The notes: a model not told the origin generated them from the letters alone. A stretch of DNA of 64,000 nt from PALSA-1003 sp963791945 (GCA_963791945.1 CAWBUD010000002.1:2232001-2296000); one strand, 5' to 3'; shown: positions 35,466 through 43,792, counted from the stretch's first letter. Numbers and translations: made by a program.

Positions 35466-35819
35466 CTAGAACTTGAGGCCGCCCTCGCGAGCGGCATCGG
35501 CCAGCGCCTTGACGCGGCCGTGATACTTGAATCCGGAACGATCGAAGGCGACCGCGTCGACGCCGGCGGCCTTCGCCTTTTCGGCGATGCGCTTGCCGAC
35601 CATCGTCGCCGCTGCGCGATTGCCCCCGGTCTTCAGTTCCTTGCGCACGTCGGACTCGAGCGTGGAAGCGCTCGCCAGCACCTTGTCACCCGACGGTGCG
35701 ATGATCTGCGCGTAGATGTGGCTGTTCGACCGCGCGACCACGAGGCGGTTCGTACGCTGCTCGGCGATGCGGACCCGCGTCCTGCGGCTGCGCCGGGTGC
35801 GAGCATCCTTCTTGTTCAT
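35466..35819 (-). CDS. rplR: 50S ribosomal protein L18
   Basis: L18 binds 5S rRNA together with L5 and L25. The 117-aa sequence is typical: KKDARTRRSRRTRVRIAEQR, NRLVVARSNSHIYAQII and FDRSGFKYHGRVKALADAAR. It is 24 bp after rplF and 22 bp before rpsE. Confidence 0.97.
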   Translation of the reverse strand: MNKKDARTRRSRRTRVRIAEQRTNRLVVARSNSHIYAQIIAPSGDKVLASASTLESDVRKELKTGGNRAAATMVGKRIAEKAKAAGVDAVAFDRSGFKYHGRVKALADAAREGGLKF

Positions 35820-35843
35820 CTGAAAGCTCTCCGATTATCGCTG

Positions 35844-36371
35844 CTACTTCTTCTTCGTTTCCTTGAGCGTGATCTGCTCGCCGACGTAACGCACACCCTT
35901 GCCCTTGTAAGGCTCGGGCGGGCGATAGGCACGGATCTCAGCCGCAACCTGTCCGACCTGCTGCTTGTCCGCGCCCTTGATGACGATCTCGGTCTGCTGC
36001 GGCGTCTCGACCTTCACGCCTTTCGGCATCTTGTGCACGACGGGGTGCGAGAAGCCCAGCGACAGATTGAGCTTGTCGCCCGCAGCCTGCGCGCGATAGC
36101 CGACGCCCACCAGGGCGAGCCGCTTCTCGTAGCCCTCGCTGACACCCTTCACCATGCCCGCGACCAGCGCCCGGATGGTGCCGTGCATGGCGTTCGCCTC
36201 GGCATTGGCCGCCTTGAAGGTAAGGGTGTCGCCGTCCTTCTCGATGGCCACCTCGTTGCCGAACTGCCGGGTGAGCAAGCCCAGCGGCCCCTTGACGGAG
36301 ATCTCTCCGCCGTCGAGCGTCACCTCGACCTTCGCGGGCAGCTTGACCGGAGCGTTTCCGATGCGCGACAT
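35844..36371 (-). CDS. rplF: 50S ribosomal protein L6
   Basis: L6 lies near the tRNA-binding side of the 50S and the factor-binding site. The 175-aa protein starts MSRIGNAPVKLPAKVEVTLD and ends with EPYKGKGVRYVGEQITLKET. Length is normal. It is 11 bp after rpsH. Confidence 0.97.
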   Translation of the reverse strand: MSRIGNAPVKLPAKVEVTLDGGEISVKGPLGLLTRQFGNEVAIEKDGDTLTFKAANAEANAMHGTIRALVAGMVKGVSEGYEKRLALVGVGYRAQAAGDKLNLSLGFSHPVVHKMPKGVKVETPQQTEIVIKGADKQQVGQVAAEIRAYRPPEPYKGKGVRYVGEQITLKETKKK

Positions 36372-36382
36372 GGTCCCCTCCG

Positions 36383-36778
36383 TCAGGCGACGATGCAGAT
36401 GACTTCGCCGCCGACGCCGGTCGCGCGCGCCTTGCGATCGGTCATCACGCCGCGCGAGGTCGAGACGATGGCGATGCCGAGTCCGTTCATCACGCGCGGG
36501 ATTTCGTCCTTGCCCTTGTAGATGCGCAACCCCGGTTTCGACACCCGCTCGATCTTCTCGATCACGGGCCGACCCGCGTAATACTTGAGCGCGATCTCGA
36601 GCTGCGGGCGGGTCTGCTCGCCCGTGACGCCGAAGTTCTCGATGTAGCCTTCATCCTTCAGCACCTTGGCGATCGCCACTTTGACGCCCGACGAAGGCAT
36701 CCGCACGGTCGCCTTCTCGGCGAGCTGCGCGTTGCGGATGCGCGTCAGCATGTCGGCGATCGGATCAGTCATGCTCAT
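36383..36778 (-). CDS. rpsH: 30S ribosomal protein S8
   Basis: S8 binds the central domain of 16S rRNA and, in E. coli, represses the spc operon by binding rplE mRNA. The 131-aa protein starts MSMTDPIADMLTRIRNAQ and ends STSRGVMTDRKARATGVGG. Both domains are intact. Confidence 0.97.
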   Translation of the reverse strand: MSMTDPIADMLTRIRNAQLAEKATVRMPSSGVKVAIAKVLKDEGYIENFGVTGEQTRPQLEIALKYYAGRPVIEKIERVSKPGLRIYKGKDEIPRVMNGLGIAIVSTSRGVMTDRKARATGVGGEVICIVA

Positions 36779-36795
36779 GGTTCACCCCTGTCACC

Positions 36796-37101
36796 CTACC
36801 AGCTCGCCTTGACGACGCCCGGGATTTCGCCCCGCATCGCGATCTCGCGCAGCTTGTTGCGACCCAGACCGAACTTGCGGAAAACGCCTCGCGGCCGACC
36901 GGTGAGCGTGCACCGGTTCCGCAGGCGCGTCGGGCTCGAATCGCGCGGCAGCTGCTCCAGCCTGCGCCGCGCGGCCTGCCGGTTTTCATCCGAAACTTTG
37001 ACGTTACCGATGATCGCGAGCAGCTCGGCGCGCCTCTTCGCGTATTTCTTCACCAGCAGCCGGCGCTTCTCGTCGCGATTGACGACAGCGGTTTTCGCCA
37101 T
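36796..37101 (-). CDS. rpsN: 30S ribosomal protein S14 (zinc-independent type)
   Basis: S14 is a head protein of the 30S. The 101-aa long form has no CXXC pairs and so is the zinc-independent type; LPRDSSPTRLRNRCTLTGRP and FGLGRNKLREIAMRGEIPG are family motifs. It lies between rplE and rpsH. Confidence 0.97.
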   Translation of the reverse strand: MAKTAVVNRDEKRRLLVKKYAKRRAELLAIIGNVKVSDENRQAARRRLEQLPRDSSPTRLRNRCTLTGRPRGVFRKFGLGRNKLREIAMRGEIPGVVKASW

Positions 37102-37112
37102 GACCTTCTTTC

Positions 37113-37652
37113 CTAGTTCTTGAACGGAAACTTGAACGCGGCGAGCAGCGCCTTCGCCTCGGCGTCAGTCTTGGCCGTCGTCGCGATCGTTATGTTGAGG
37201 CCCCGAAGCGCGTCGATCTTGTCGTACTCGATCTCGGGGAAGATGATCTGTTCCTTCACTCCCAGGTTGTAATTCCCGCGCCCGTCGAACGACCGGCTCG
37301 ACACGCCGCGGAAGTCGCGCACCCGCGGCAGCGCGATCGACACGAGGCGATCCAGAAACTCGTACATGCGGTCCTGGCGCAGCGTCACCATGCAGCCGAT
37401 GGGATAGCCCGTGCGGATCTTCCAGGCCGCGATCGATTTCTTCGCCTTTGTGACCACAGGCTTCTGGCCGGACAGCTTGGTGAGATCGGCAACAGCGTTG
37501 TCGAGGATCTTCTTGTCCGACACGGCCTCGCCCACGCCCATGTTCAGAACGATCTTCGACAGCCGCGGCACTTCCATCGTCGACTTGTAGCCGAACTGCT
37601 TGACCAGCTCCGGCACGATGTCCTTCTTGTAGATCTCCTTGAGTCGCGCCAT
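37113..37652 (-). CDS. rplE: 50S ribosomal protein L5
   Basis: L5 binds 5S rRNA and contacts the 30S and P-site tRNA. The 179-aa protein has LSKIVLNMGVGEAVSDKKIL, KSIAAWKIRTGYPIGCMVTL and the closing DAEAKALLAAFKFPFKN. It begins 4 bp after rplX. Confidence 0.97.
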   Translation of the reverse strand: MARLKEIYKKDIVPELVKQFGYKSTMEVPRLSKIVLNMGVGEAVSDKKILDNAVADLTKLSGQKPVVTKAKKSIAAWKIRTGYPIGCMVTLRQDRMYEFLDRLVSIALPRVRDFRGVSSRSFDGRGNYNLGVKEQIIFPEIEYDKIDALRGLNITIATTAKTDAEAKALLAAFKFPFKN

Positions 37653-37656
37653 GGTT

Positions 37657-37974
37657 TCAGACCTCGAGCACTTCGCCGTTCGACTTGAAGAAGCGCACCT
37701 TCCGACCGTCGTCGAGCGTGCGAAAGCCGATGCGATCGGCCTTCTTCGTCACCGGGTTCCAGATCGCCACGTTCGAGATGTGGATCGGCAACTCCTTGGT
37801 GACGATGCCGCCGGGCTGGTTCTTCATCGGATTGGGCTTCTGGTGCTTCTTCACCTGGTTCACGCCGGCGACGAGAACGAAGTCGATGCCGACCGTCCGC
37901 GTGACGTCGCCCCGCTTGCCCTTGTCGCGACCCGCGAGCATGACCACGTTGTCACCCTTCTTGATCTTGCGCAT
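37657..37974 (-). CDS. rplX: 50S ribosomal protein L24
   Basis: L24 starts 50S assembly and lies by the exit tunnel. The 105-aa sequence has the KOW motif (KKGDNVVMLAGRDKGKRGDV), VNQVKKHQKPNP and HISNVAIWNPVT. It is 9 bp after rplN. Confidence 0.97.
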   Translation of the reverse strand: MRKIKKGDNVVMLAGRDKGKRGDVTRTVGIDFVLVAGVNQVKKHQKPNPMKNQPGGIVTKELPIHISNVAIWNPVTKKADRIGFRTLDDGRKVRFFKSNGEVLEV

Positions 37975-37983
37975 AACGTGTCC

Positions 37984-38352
37984 TTACAGCACTTCCGGCG
38001 CGAGCGAGACGATCTTCATGAACCGCTCGGTGCGCAATTCCCGGGTCACCGGCCCGAAGATGCGGGTGCCGATCGGCTCCAGCTTCGGCGTGAGGAGCAC
38101 CGCCGCGTTGGTGTCGAACTTCACCTTGGCGCCATCGTCCCTGCGCACGCCCTGTCGCGTTCGCACCACGACCGCGTGATAGATCTCGCCCTTCTTCACC
38201 CGTCCGCGCGGCGCCGCGTCCTTGATGCTGACCTTGATCACGTCGCCGATATGCGCGTACCGGCGCTTGCTCCCGCCGAGCACCTTGATACACATGACCT
38301 GCCGGGCACCGGTGTTATCGGCGACATCCAGCATCGTTTGCATCTGGATCAT
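37984..38352 (-). CDS. rplN: 50S ribosomal protein L14
   Basis: L14 forms an intersubunit bridge. The 122-aa protein starts MIQMQTMLDVADNTGARQVM and ends ELRTERFMKIVSLAPEVL. I chose the ATG at 38352, which gives the invariant N-terminus. It is the first gene of the spc section, preceded by a 224-bp gap with a promoter and a leader hairpin. Confidence 0.97.
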   Translation of the reverse strand: MIQMQTMLDVADNTGARQVMCIKVLGGSKRRYAHIGDVIKVSIKDAAPRGRVKKGEIYHAVVVRTRQGVRRDDGAKVKFDTNAAVLLTPKLEPIGTRIFGPVTRELRTERFMKIVSLAPEVL

Positions 38353-38382
38353 TGCCACTCTCTCCAACTTGACCCGCGGCGA

Positions 38383-38417
38383 CGGCGCTTCGACCTTAGT
38401 CTCGTCGCAAAGCGCCG
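38383..38417 (-). promoter_or_regulatory. Leader hairpin upstream of rplN
   Basis: The arms CGGCGCTT and AAGCGCCG (8 bp), followed after a 2-nt bulge by CGAC/GTCG (4 bp), form a 12-bp stem in the leader, 31-65 nt before the rplN start. No T-run follows, so it is not a terminator. It may be a structure for regulation or RNA processing. Confidence 0.4.
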
Positions 38418-38525
38418 CCTCTCGTCCATCCTTGCGGCGGCCAGTTTTGGAACCCGTCCGGGTAGTGTCGCGGGCCGATGGGATTTCTTTGCGGTTCCTG
38501 TCGTCCAGCGGCGGGCGAATCCAAA

Positions 38526-38554
38526 ATTATGGCAAGGTTTGTGCTTTCGCGCAA
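38526..38554 (-). promoter_or_regulatory. Sigma70-type promoter of the spc section
   Basis: On the minus strand TTGCGC (-35) and CATAAT (-10) are 17 bp apart, 174 bp upstream of rplN in the only sizeable gap between rpsQ and rplN. The spacer contains GCGAAAG...ACAAACCT, which resembles the left arm and loop of the bipartite palindromic element. Confidence 0.6.
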
Positions 38555-38576
38555 GCCCTGCCGGCCAATCAACAGC

Positions 38577-38879
38577 TTAGATGATCTTCGCCTTCTCGAT
38601 TAGCCGCTTGACACGCCAGGCTTTGGTCTTCGCCAGCTTGCGGCAGGCTTCGATCTCGACCAGATCGCCCTCCTTGTATTCATTGTTTTCGTCGTGGGCG
38701 TGGTACTTGTGCGAACGGGTAACGACTTTGCCGTAAAGCGGGTGCTTCACGCGCCGCTCGACCAGCACGGTCACCGTCTTGTTCATCTTGTCGCTGACGA
38801 CGCGCCCGACCTGCGTCTGGATCAGGCTGCCCTTTGCCCTGTCGCCTGCGGCCGTCGCGGCCTGCACAGTCTCGCTCAT
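38577..38879 (-). CDS. rpsQ: 30S ribosomal protein S17
   Basis: S17 is a primary 16S-binding OB-fold protein. The 100-aa sequence has GRVVSDKMNKTVTVLVERRV, HPLYGKVVTRSHKYHAHDE and ACRKLAKTKAWRV. The first 15 residues are an extension compared with the E. coli protein (84 aa). It is the last gene of the S10 section and overlaps rpmC by 4 bp. Confidence 0.96.
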   Translation of the reverse strand: MSETVQAATAAGDRAKGSLIQTQVGRVVSDKMNKTVTVLVERRVKHPLYGKVVTRSHKYHAHDENNEYKEGDLVEIEACRKLAKTKAWRVKRLIEKAKII

Positions 38880-39082
38880 GCTTGTCCCGCTTTCTGATTG
38901 AGCAGCGTCCGGACCCGCGCGATGTCGCGTCGGACGCGCACGATGTTGGAGCTGTTGGTGAGCTGCTGCGTCGCCTTCTGCATGCGCAGACCGAACTGCT
39001 CCTTGAGCAGTGCGGTGAGCTCGGTCTTGAGCTCGTCCGGCGACTTGTCGCGCAACTCCCGCTTGCGTTCCGAATGCTTCAT
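38876..39082 (-). CDS. rpmC: 50S ribosomal protein L29
   Basis: L29 lies near the exit tunnel and contributes to the trigger-factor docking site. The 68-aa helical protein has LRDKSPDELKTELTALLKEQ, FGLRMQKATQQLTNSSNIVR and ARVRTLLNQKA. The stop overlaps the rpsQ start. Confidence 0.96.
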   Translation of the reverse strand: MKHSERKRELRDKSPDELKTELTALLKEQFGLRMQKATQQLTNSSNIVRVRRDIARVRTLLNQKAGQA

Positions 39083-39105
39083 CTCGTTCTCCGCCTTGGC
39101 TGCCT

Positions 39106-39522
39106 TCAGCCGCCGATCAGCCGGTGCACGAAGGTCGTGCGGATCGGCAGCTTCGCCGCCGCCAGCGCGAACGCCTCTCGCGCCAACGCCTCGTCGACGC
39201 CGTCCATCTCGTAGAGCACCTTGCCCGGGACGACCTCGGCGACGTAATACTCGGGGTTGCCCTTGCCGTTGCCCATCCGCACCTCGGCCGGCTTCTGCGA
39301 CACCGGCTTGTCGGGATAGATGCGGATCCAGATTCGGCCACCGCGCTTGATGTGGCGCGTCATCGCCCGCCGGGCGGCCTCGATCTGGCGCGCAGTGAGC
39401 CGGCCGCGACCGACGGCCTTGAGGCCGTACTCGCCGAAGCTGACCTTGGCGCCGACGGTGGCCACACCCTTGTTGCGGCCCTTCTGCTCCTTGCGGTATT
39501 TCCGTCTAGCTGGCTGCAACAT
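39106..39522 (-). CDS. rplP: 50S ribosomal protein L16
   Basis: L16 is essential for the 50S A site. The 138-aa protein starts MLQPARRKYRKEQKGRNKG, with GRLTARQIEAARRAMTRHIK and PVSQKPAEVRMGNGKGNPEY. Its start overlaps the rpsC end by 17 bp, so the two are translationally coupled. Confidence 0.97.
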   Translation of the reverse strand: MLQPARRKYRKEQKGRNKGVATVGAKVSFGEYGLKAVGRGRLTARQIEAARRAMTRHIKRGGRIWIRIYPDKPVSQKPAEVRMGNGKGNPEYYVAEVVPGKVLYEMDGVDEALAREAFALAAAKLPIRTTFVHRLIGG

Positions 39523-40228
39523 TCTTCGCTCCCGTGCTCTTGCGCGCCCGCTTCGGCGGTTCCGGCGCCGGCGCAGGCGCAGCCTGAGGCTCGGCGTTGT
39601 GCGGCAGCACTTCGCCCTTGAACACCCAGACCTTGATGCCGATGACGCCGTAGGTCGTTTTCGCTTCGGCGAACCCGTAGTCGATGTCCGCCCGCAGCGT
39701 GTGCAGCGGCACGCGTCCTTCGCGGTACCACTCGGTGCGCGCGATTTCGATCCCGTTGAGCCGGCCCGAGCTCATGATCTTGATCCCCTGGGCGCCAAGC
39801 CGCATCGCGTTCTGCATCGCCCGCTTCATCGCCCGGCGGAACATGATCCGTTTCTCGAGCTGCTGCGCGATCGAGTCGGCGACGAGCTGCGCATCGATCT
39901 CCGGCTTGCGGATCTCCTCGATGTTGAGACCCACTTCGGTGCCCATCATCCGCCGCAGGTTCGCGCGCAGCGTCTCGATGTCCTCGCCCTTCTTGCCGAT
40001 GACCACGCCCGGGCGCGCACTGTGGATCGTAATGCGCGCGTTCTTCGCAGGCCGCTCGATCGTGATCTTCGAGACCGACGCGTGCGCGAGCTTCTTGCGC
40101 AGATAATCGCGAACCTTGATGTCCTCGTTGAGCGTCGAGGCGAAGTGCTTGCTGTTGGCGTACCACTTCGACGCCCAGTCGCGGTTCACCGCGAGACGGA
40201 AGCCGGTCGGGTTGATTTTCTGGCCCAT
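39506..40228 (-). CDS. rpsC: 30S ribosomal protein S3
   Basis: S3 lies at the mRNA entry site. The 240-aa protein starts MGQKINPTGFRLAVNRDWAS, has the KH domain (ARPGVVIGKKGEDIETLRAN) and the C-terminal AKTTYGVIGIKVWVFKGE. The Ala/Pro-rich tail (PQAAPAPAPEPPKRARKS) is slightly extended. Confidence 0.97.
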   Translation of the reverse strand: MGQKINPTGFRLAVNRDWASKWYANSKHFASTLNEDIKVRDYLRKKLAHASVSKITIERPAKNARITIHSARPGVVIGKKGEDIETLRANLRRMMGTEVGLNIEEIRKPEIDAQLVADSIAQQLEKRIMFRRAMKRAMQNAMRLGAQGIKIMSSGRLNGIEIARTEWYREGRVPLHTLRADIDYGFAEAKTTYGVIGIKVWVFKGEVLPHNAEPQAAPAPAPEPPKRARKSTGAKNVAAS

Positions 40229-40231
40229 GAG

Positions 40232-40573
40232 TTATCCTTGCTTTCCGTCACCGACGGTGACGTGGATGTGGCAGGTCTGTTTCAGAATGACGTTGCCGCG
40301 GCCCTTGGCACGAGCCGTGAACCGGCGCAGGTTCGCCGCCTTGTCGACGCAGATCGACTGCACCTTGAGCTCGTCAACGTCGGCGCCATCGTTGTGTTCC
40401 GCATTGGCGATGGCCGACTCGAGTACGCGCTTGATGATCTTCGCGCCCTTCTTCGGGCTGAAGGCGAGGACATCGAGCGCCTTGCCGACGGACAGGCCGC
40501 GGATCTGATCGGCGACAAGCCGGCCTTTCTGGGCCGAGAGGCGTACGCCGCGCAGAATCGCTTTGGTTTCCAT
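40232..40573 (-). CDS. rplV: 50S ribosomal protein L22
   Basis: L22 lines the exit tunnel with its beta hairpin. The 113-aa sequence has AILRGVRLSAQKGRLVADQI and FTARAKGRGNVILKQTCHIH. I chose the ATG at 40573 (METKAILRGV) over an upstream in-frame start that overlaps the rpsS stop. Confidence 0.96.
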   Translation of the reverse strand: METKAILRGVRLSAQKGRLVADQIRGLSVGKALDVLAFSPKKGAKIIKRVLESAIANAEHNDGADVDELKVQSICVDKAANLRRFTARAKGRGNVILKQTCHIHVTVGDGKQG

Positions 40574-40593
40574 GTTTCGCTCCTCGATGCCGC

Positions 40594-40890
40594 TCATTTC
40601 CGCGGCGGCGTCGTCGGCGCAACCACCTTCTTGTCCGCGGAGTGGGCCTTGAACGTCCGCGTCAGCGCGAACTCGCCGAGCTTGTGGCCGACCATGTTTT
40701 CCGAGACGTAGACCGGGATGTGCTGCTTGCCGTTGTGGACCGCGATCGTCAAGCCGACGAAGTCCGGCGTGATGGTCGAGCGCCGCGACCAGGTCTTGAT
40801 CGGCCGCTTGTCGGAGGTGGCGCGCGCCGCTTCCACCTTCGCCTGCAGGTGGTGGTCGACGAACGGACCCTTCTTGATCGAACGTGCCAT
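40594..40890 (-). CDS. rpsS: 30S ribosomal protein S19
   Basis: S19 pairs with S13 in the 30S head. The 98-aa protein starts MARSIKKGPFVDHHLQAKVE and has RRSTITPDFVGLTIAVHNGK and MVGHKLGEFALTRTFKAHSA. It lies 4 bp after rplB. Confidence 0.97.
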   Translation of the reverse strand: MARSIKKGPFVDHHLQAKVEAARATSDKRPIKTWSRRSTITPDFVGLTIAVHNGKQHIPVYVSENMVGHKLGEFALTRTFKAHSADKKVVAPTTPPRK

Positions 40891-40894
40891 CTCG

Positions 40895-41731
40895 CTATCC
40901 CTTCTTCACCGCGTGCCGGCGGCGGATGATCATGCCGTCGGTGCGCTTGTTCTTGCGCGTCTGATATCCCTTGCTCGGCGTGCCCCACGGCGACATCGGA
41001 TGGTGCCGCCCGCCACCGCCGTTCGTGCGACCGCCCATTGGATGGTCGACGGGGTTCATCGCAATGCCGCGAACGGTGGGACGAATGCCGCGCCAGCGCT
41101 GCGCACCCGCCTTGCCGATCGAGCGCAGGTTGTGCTCCTCGTTGCCGACCGAACCGATGGTGGCGCGGCAGTCGACGTGCACCTTGCGGATCTCGCCCGA
41201 GTGCATGCGCAGTTGCGCATAGGCGCCTTCGCGCGCCAGGAGCTGAACCGACGTTCCTGCCGAGCGCGCGATCTGCGCGCCCTTGCCGGGGAGCATCTCG
41301 ACGCAGTGGATCGTCGTGCCGACGGGAATGTTGCGCAGCGGCATGCAGTTGCCGGACTTGATGGGCGCGTCCGACCCGTTCATGAGCTGCGCGCCGACCG
41401 CAACGCCGCGAGGCGCGATGACGTACCGGCGCTCTCCGTCGGCGTAGAGGAGAAGCGCGAGGAACGCGCTGCGGTTCGGATCGTATTCGAGCCGCTCGAC
41501 CTTGGCCGCGATGCCATCCTTGTTGCGACGGAAATCGACGATACGGTAATGGTGCTTGTGCCCGCCGCCCTGGTGCCGGATGGTGATGCGGCCGTTGTTG
41601 TTGCGTCCCGAGCCTCGCTTCCTGCTCTCGGTGAGCCGCGCGACGGGTCCGCCCGCATGCAGATCCGGATTGACGACCTTGACCAGCGCCCGGCGCCCGG
41701 GCGAGGTCGGTTTGACTTTGACGAGTGGCAT
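40895..41731 (-). CDS. rplB: 50S ribosomal protein L2
   Basis: L2 is required for subunit association and peptidyl transfer. The 278-aa protein has RKRGSGRNNNGRITIRHQGG, the central MNPVDHPMGGRTNGG (with the conserved peptidyl-transferase-proximal His) and the tail TPSKGYQTRKNKRTDGMI. Length is normal. Confidence 0.97.
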   Translation of the reverse strand: MPLVKVKPTSPGRRALVKVVNPDLHAGGPVARLTESRKRGSGRNNNGRITIRHQGGGHKHHYRIVDFRRNKDGIAAKVERLEYDPNRSAFLALLLYADGERRYVIAPRGVAVGAQLMNGSDAPIKSGNCMPLRNIPVGTTIHCVEMLPGKGAQIARSAGTSVQLLAREGAYAQLRMHSGEIRKVHVDCRATIGSVGNEEHNLRSIGKAGAQRWRGIRPTVRGIAMNPVDHPMGGRTNGGGGRHHPMSPWGTPSKGYQTRKNKRTDGMIIRRRHAVKKG

Positions 41732-41735
41732 GGCG

Positions 41736-42086
41736 TTATGCTTCCTGCGCGAAGTTGATTTCCTGGCCGGGCTTCAGGCTCACGTACGCCTTCTTCCAGT
41801 TGCGCCGCCGCCCGGCGTATGCGCCGAAGCGCTTCGCCTTGCCGCGGACGTTCACGATCTGGACGCCCGCGACCTCGATCTTCTTGTCCTTCCACAGAAG
41901 CTCGACGGCCGCCTTCACATCCTTCTTCGTGGCGTCCTGGCGGACGCGAAAGATGACCTGATTGTGCCGGTCCGCCACGAACGTCGCCTTTTCGGAAACC
42001 ACCGGCGCGAGCAGCACCGTCATCAGGCGCGTTTCGTTGACTCCGGGCGCGACCGCCGCCTTCGGTGTCGCCTTCGCAGCGTTCAT
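41736..42086 (-). CDS. rplW: 50S ribosomal protein L23
   Basis: L23 is the trigger-factor and SRP docking protein at the tunnel exit. The 116-aa sequence has MTVLLAPVVSEKATFVADRH, FRVRQDATKKDVKAAVELLW and KRFGAYAGRRRNWKKAYVSL. I chose the ATG at 42086, which overlaps the rplD stop; the N-terminus is about 15 residues longer than in E. coli. Confidence 0.95.
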   Translation of the reverse strand: MNAAKATPKAAVAPGVNETRLMTVLLAPVVSEKATFVADRHNQVIFRVRQDATKKDVKAAVELLWKDKKIEVAGVQIVNVRGKAKRFGAYAGRRRNWKKAYVSLKPGQEINFAQEA

Positions 42087-42703
42087 CCCAGCATCTCCTC
42101 GAATTGGGTCAACGCGCCGCGCGTAAGCAACACGTTCTGGAACCGCACGAGGCTGACCGGATCGACTTCCTTCGTTTCCAGTACGAGGACGTCCGGAAGG
42201 TTGCGCGCCGACAGGAACACGTTCTCGTCGACCTGATCGGTGACGACCAGCACGGTGCCCGACATTCCGAGCGTCTTGAGCTTCTGCGCGAACAGCCTCG
42301 TCTTCGGCGCATCGAGCGCGATCCGCTCGATGACGGCAAGCCGTCCCTCGCGGACGAGCTGCGAGAGGATCGATGCGATGCCCGCGCGATACATCCGGCG
42401 GTTCACCTTGTGCTCGAAATTCTCGTCCGGGCTGTTCGGGAAGATCCGGCCGCCGCCGCGCCACAGCGGGCTGTTGGCCTGGCCCGCGCGCGCGCGCCCG
42501 GTGCCCTTCTGCTGCCACGGCTTCTTGTGTGACTTGTTGATGTGTCCGCGCGACTTCTGAGCCCGGTTGCCGCTGCGCGCGTTGGCCTGGAACGCGATCA
42601 CGACCTGATGGACCAGCGCCTCGTTGTACTCGCGCGCGAACAGCGCGTCCGGGGCCGAGAGCGTGCCCGGTTTGCCGTTGTCGTCGATGAGCTTGAGGTC
42701 CAT
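42083..42703 (-). CDS. rplD: 50S ribosomal protein L4
   Basis: L4 reaches the exit tunnel and in E. coli also represses the S10 operon. The 206-aa protein has VIAFQANARSGNRAQKSRGH, KPWQQKGTGRARAGQANSPL and GVLVVTDQ-type C-terminal strands (SGTVLVVTDQVDENVFLSAR). It begins one base after rplC. Confidence 0.97.
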   Translation of the reverse strand: MDLKLIDDNGKPGTLSAPDALFAREYNEALVHQVVIAFQANARSGNRAQKSRGHINKSHKKPWQQKGTGRARAGQANSPLWRGGGRIFPNSPDENFEHKVNRRMYRAGIASILSQLVREGRLAVIERIALDAPKTRLFAQKLKTLGMSGTVLVVTDQVDENVFLSARNLPDVLVLETKEVDPVSLVRFQNVLLTRGALTQFEEMLG

Positions 42704-42704
42704 T

Positions 42705-43361
42705 TCAGCCCCCCTTCTTGGCCGGAGCCTTGGTCGCCGGCTGCACGACGATGTGGCCGCCGTCGGCGCCCGGTACGGCTCCCTTGACGAGCAACAGTCC
42801 GCGCTCGGCGTCGACCCTCACCACGGTGAGCTTCTGCACCGTGCGCTTCACGTTTCCGTACTGGCCGGCCATGCGCTTGCCCGGAAACACGCGACCGGGA
42901 TCCTGCGCCATGCTGATCGAGCCTGGCGTGTTGTGCGAGAGCGAATTGCCGTGGGAAGCGCGATTCGAGCTGAAGTTGTGACGGCGGATCACGCCGGCAA
43001 AGCCGCGACCCTTCGTCGTGCCGGATACGTCGACGAGCTGCCCGACCGCGAAGGTCTCGACGCCGATGTTCTCCCCGACCTTGAGGTTCGCGAGATCGCT
43101 CGCCTCGACCGCGAATTCCTTCAGCAGATCGCCCGCCTCCACTCCCGCCTTGGCAAGATGGCCGGCCTGCGGCTTGCTGACGCGCCGCGCGCGACGCTTG
43201 CCGTACGTCACCTGCACCGCCGCATAGCCGTCCGTATCCGGCGCCTTGATCTGCGTGATCCGGTTATTCGCCACATCGAGCACCGTCACCGGGACGGCGG
43301 AGCCATCGTCGGTGAACACGCGGGTCATGCCGATCTTCCGACCCAGCAATCCGAGACTCAT
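42705..43361 (-). CDS. rplC: 50S ribosomal protein L3
   Basis: L3 is one of the first proteins to bind 23S rRNA and lies near the peptidyl-transferase centre. The 218-aa protein starts MSLGLLGRKIGMTRVFTDDG and has RGFAGVIRRHNFSSNRASHG and PGSISMAQDPGRVFPGKRMA. Length is normal. Confidence 0.97.
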   Translation of the reverse strand: MSLGLLGRKIGMTRVFTDDGSAVPVTVLDVANNRITQIKAPDTDGYAAVQVTYGKRRARRVSKPQAGHLAKAGVEAGDLLKEFAVEASDLANLKVGENIGVETFAVGQLVDVSGTTKGRGFAGVIRRHNFSSNRASHGNSLSHNTPGSISMAQDPGRVFPGKRMAGQYGNVKRTVQKLTVVRVDAERGLLLVKGAVPGADGGHIVVQPATKAPAKKGG

Positions 43362-43380
43362 ATTCGGTTATCCTTTCTTT

Positions 43381-43406
43381 GCCGCCGATTACGATTGATC
43401 GGCGGC
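43381..43406. other. Hairpin in the rpsJ-rplC gap
   Basis: GCCGCCGAT and ATCGGCGGC form a perfect 9-bp stem with an 8-nt loop in the 61-bp gap between rpsJ and rplC. On the transcribed strand it follows an A/T-rich run (TATTTTTT). It may be a processing or attenuation structure. Confidence 0.45.
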
Positions 43407-43422
43407 CAAAAAATATCCCGCC

Positions 43423-43734
43423 TTATTGCAGCTTGATCTCCACGTCGACGCCCGCCGGCAGGTCGAGCTTCATCAGCTGATCGACCGTCTTGTCGGTCGG
43501 ATCCACGATGTCCATCAGCCGCAGGTGTGTGCGTATCTCGAGCTGGTCGCGCGAGGTCTTGTTCACGTGCGGCGAGCGCAGGATATCGAAGCGCTCGATC
43601 TTGGTGGGCAGCGGCACGGGGCCTTTGACGACCGCCCCCGAGCGCTTGGCCGTTTCGACGATCTCCTGCGCCGACTGATCGATCAGCTTGTAATCGAACG
43701 CCTTCAGGCGGATGCGGATTCTCTGATTTTGCAT
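43423..43734 (-). CDS. rpsJ: 30S ribosomal protein S10 (NusE)
   Basis: S10 is both a 30S head protein and the NusE antitermination factor that binds NusB and NusG. The 103-aa sequence has RIRIRLKAFDYKLIDQSAQE, FDILRSPHVNKTSRDQLEIR and GVDVEIKL. It heads the S10 section, 140 bp after tuf. Confidence 0.98.
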   Translation of the reverse strand: MQNQRIRIRLKAFDYKLIDQSAQEIVETAKRSGAVVKGPVPLPTKIERFDILRSPHVNKTSRDQLEIRTHLRLMDIVDPTDKTVDQLMKLDLPAGVDVEIKLQ

Positions 43735-43792
43735 AGATTCACCTTTTGAACAACCGCCCGCTCGCGCGCTCGGTTCTTCGCTGTCCTTCCCT

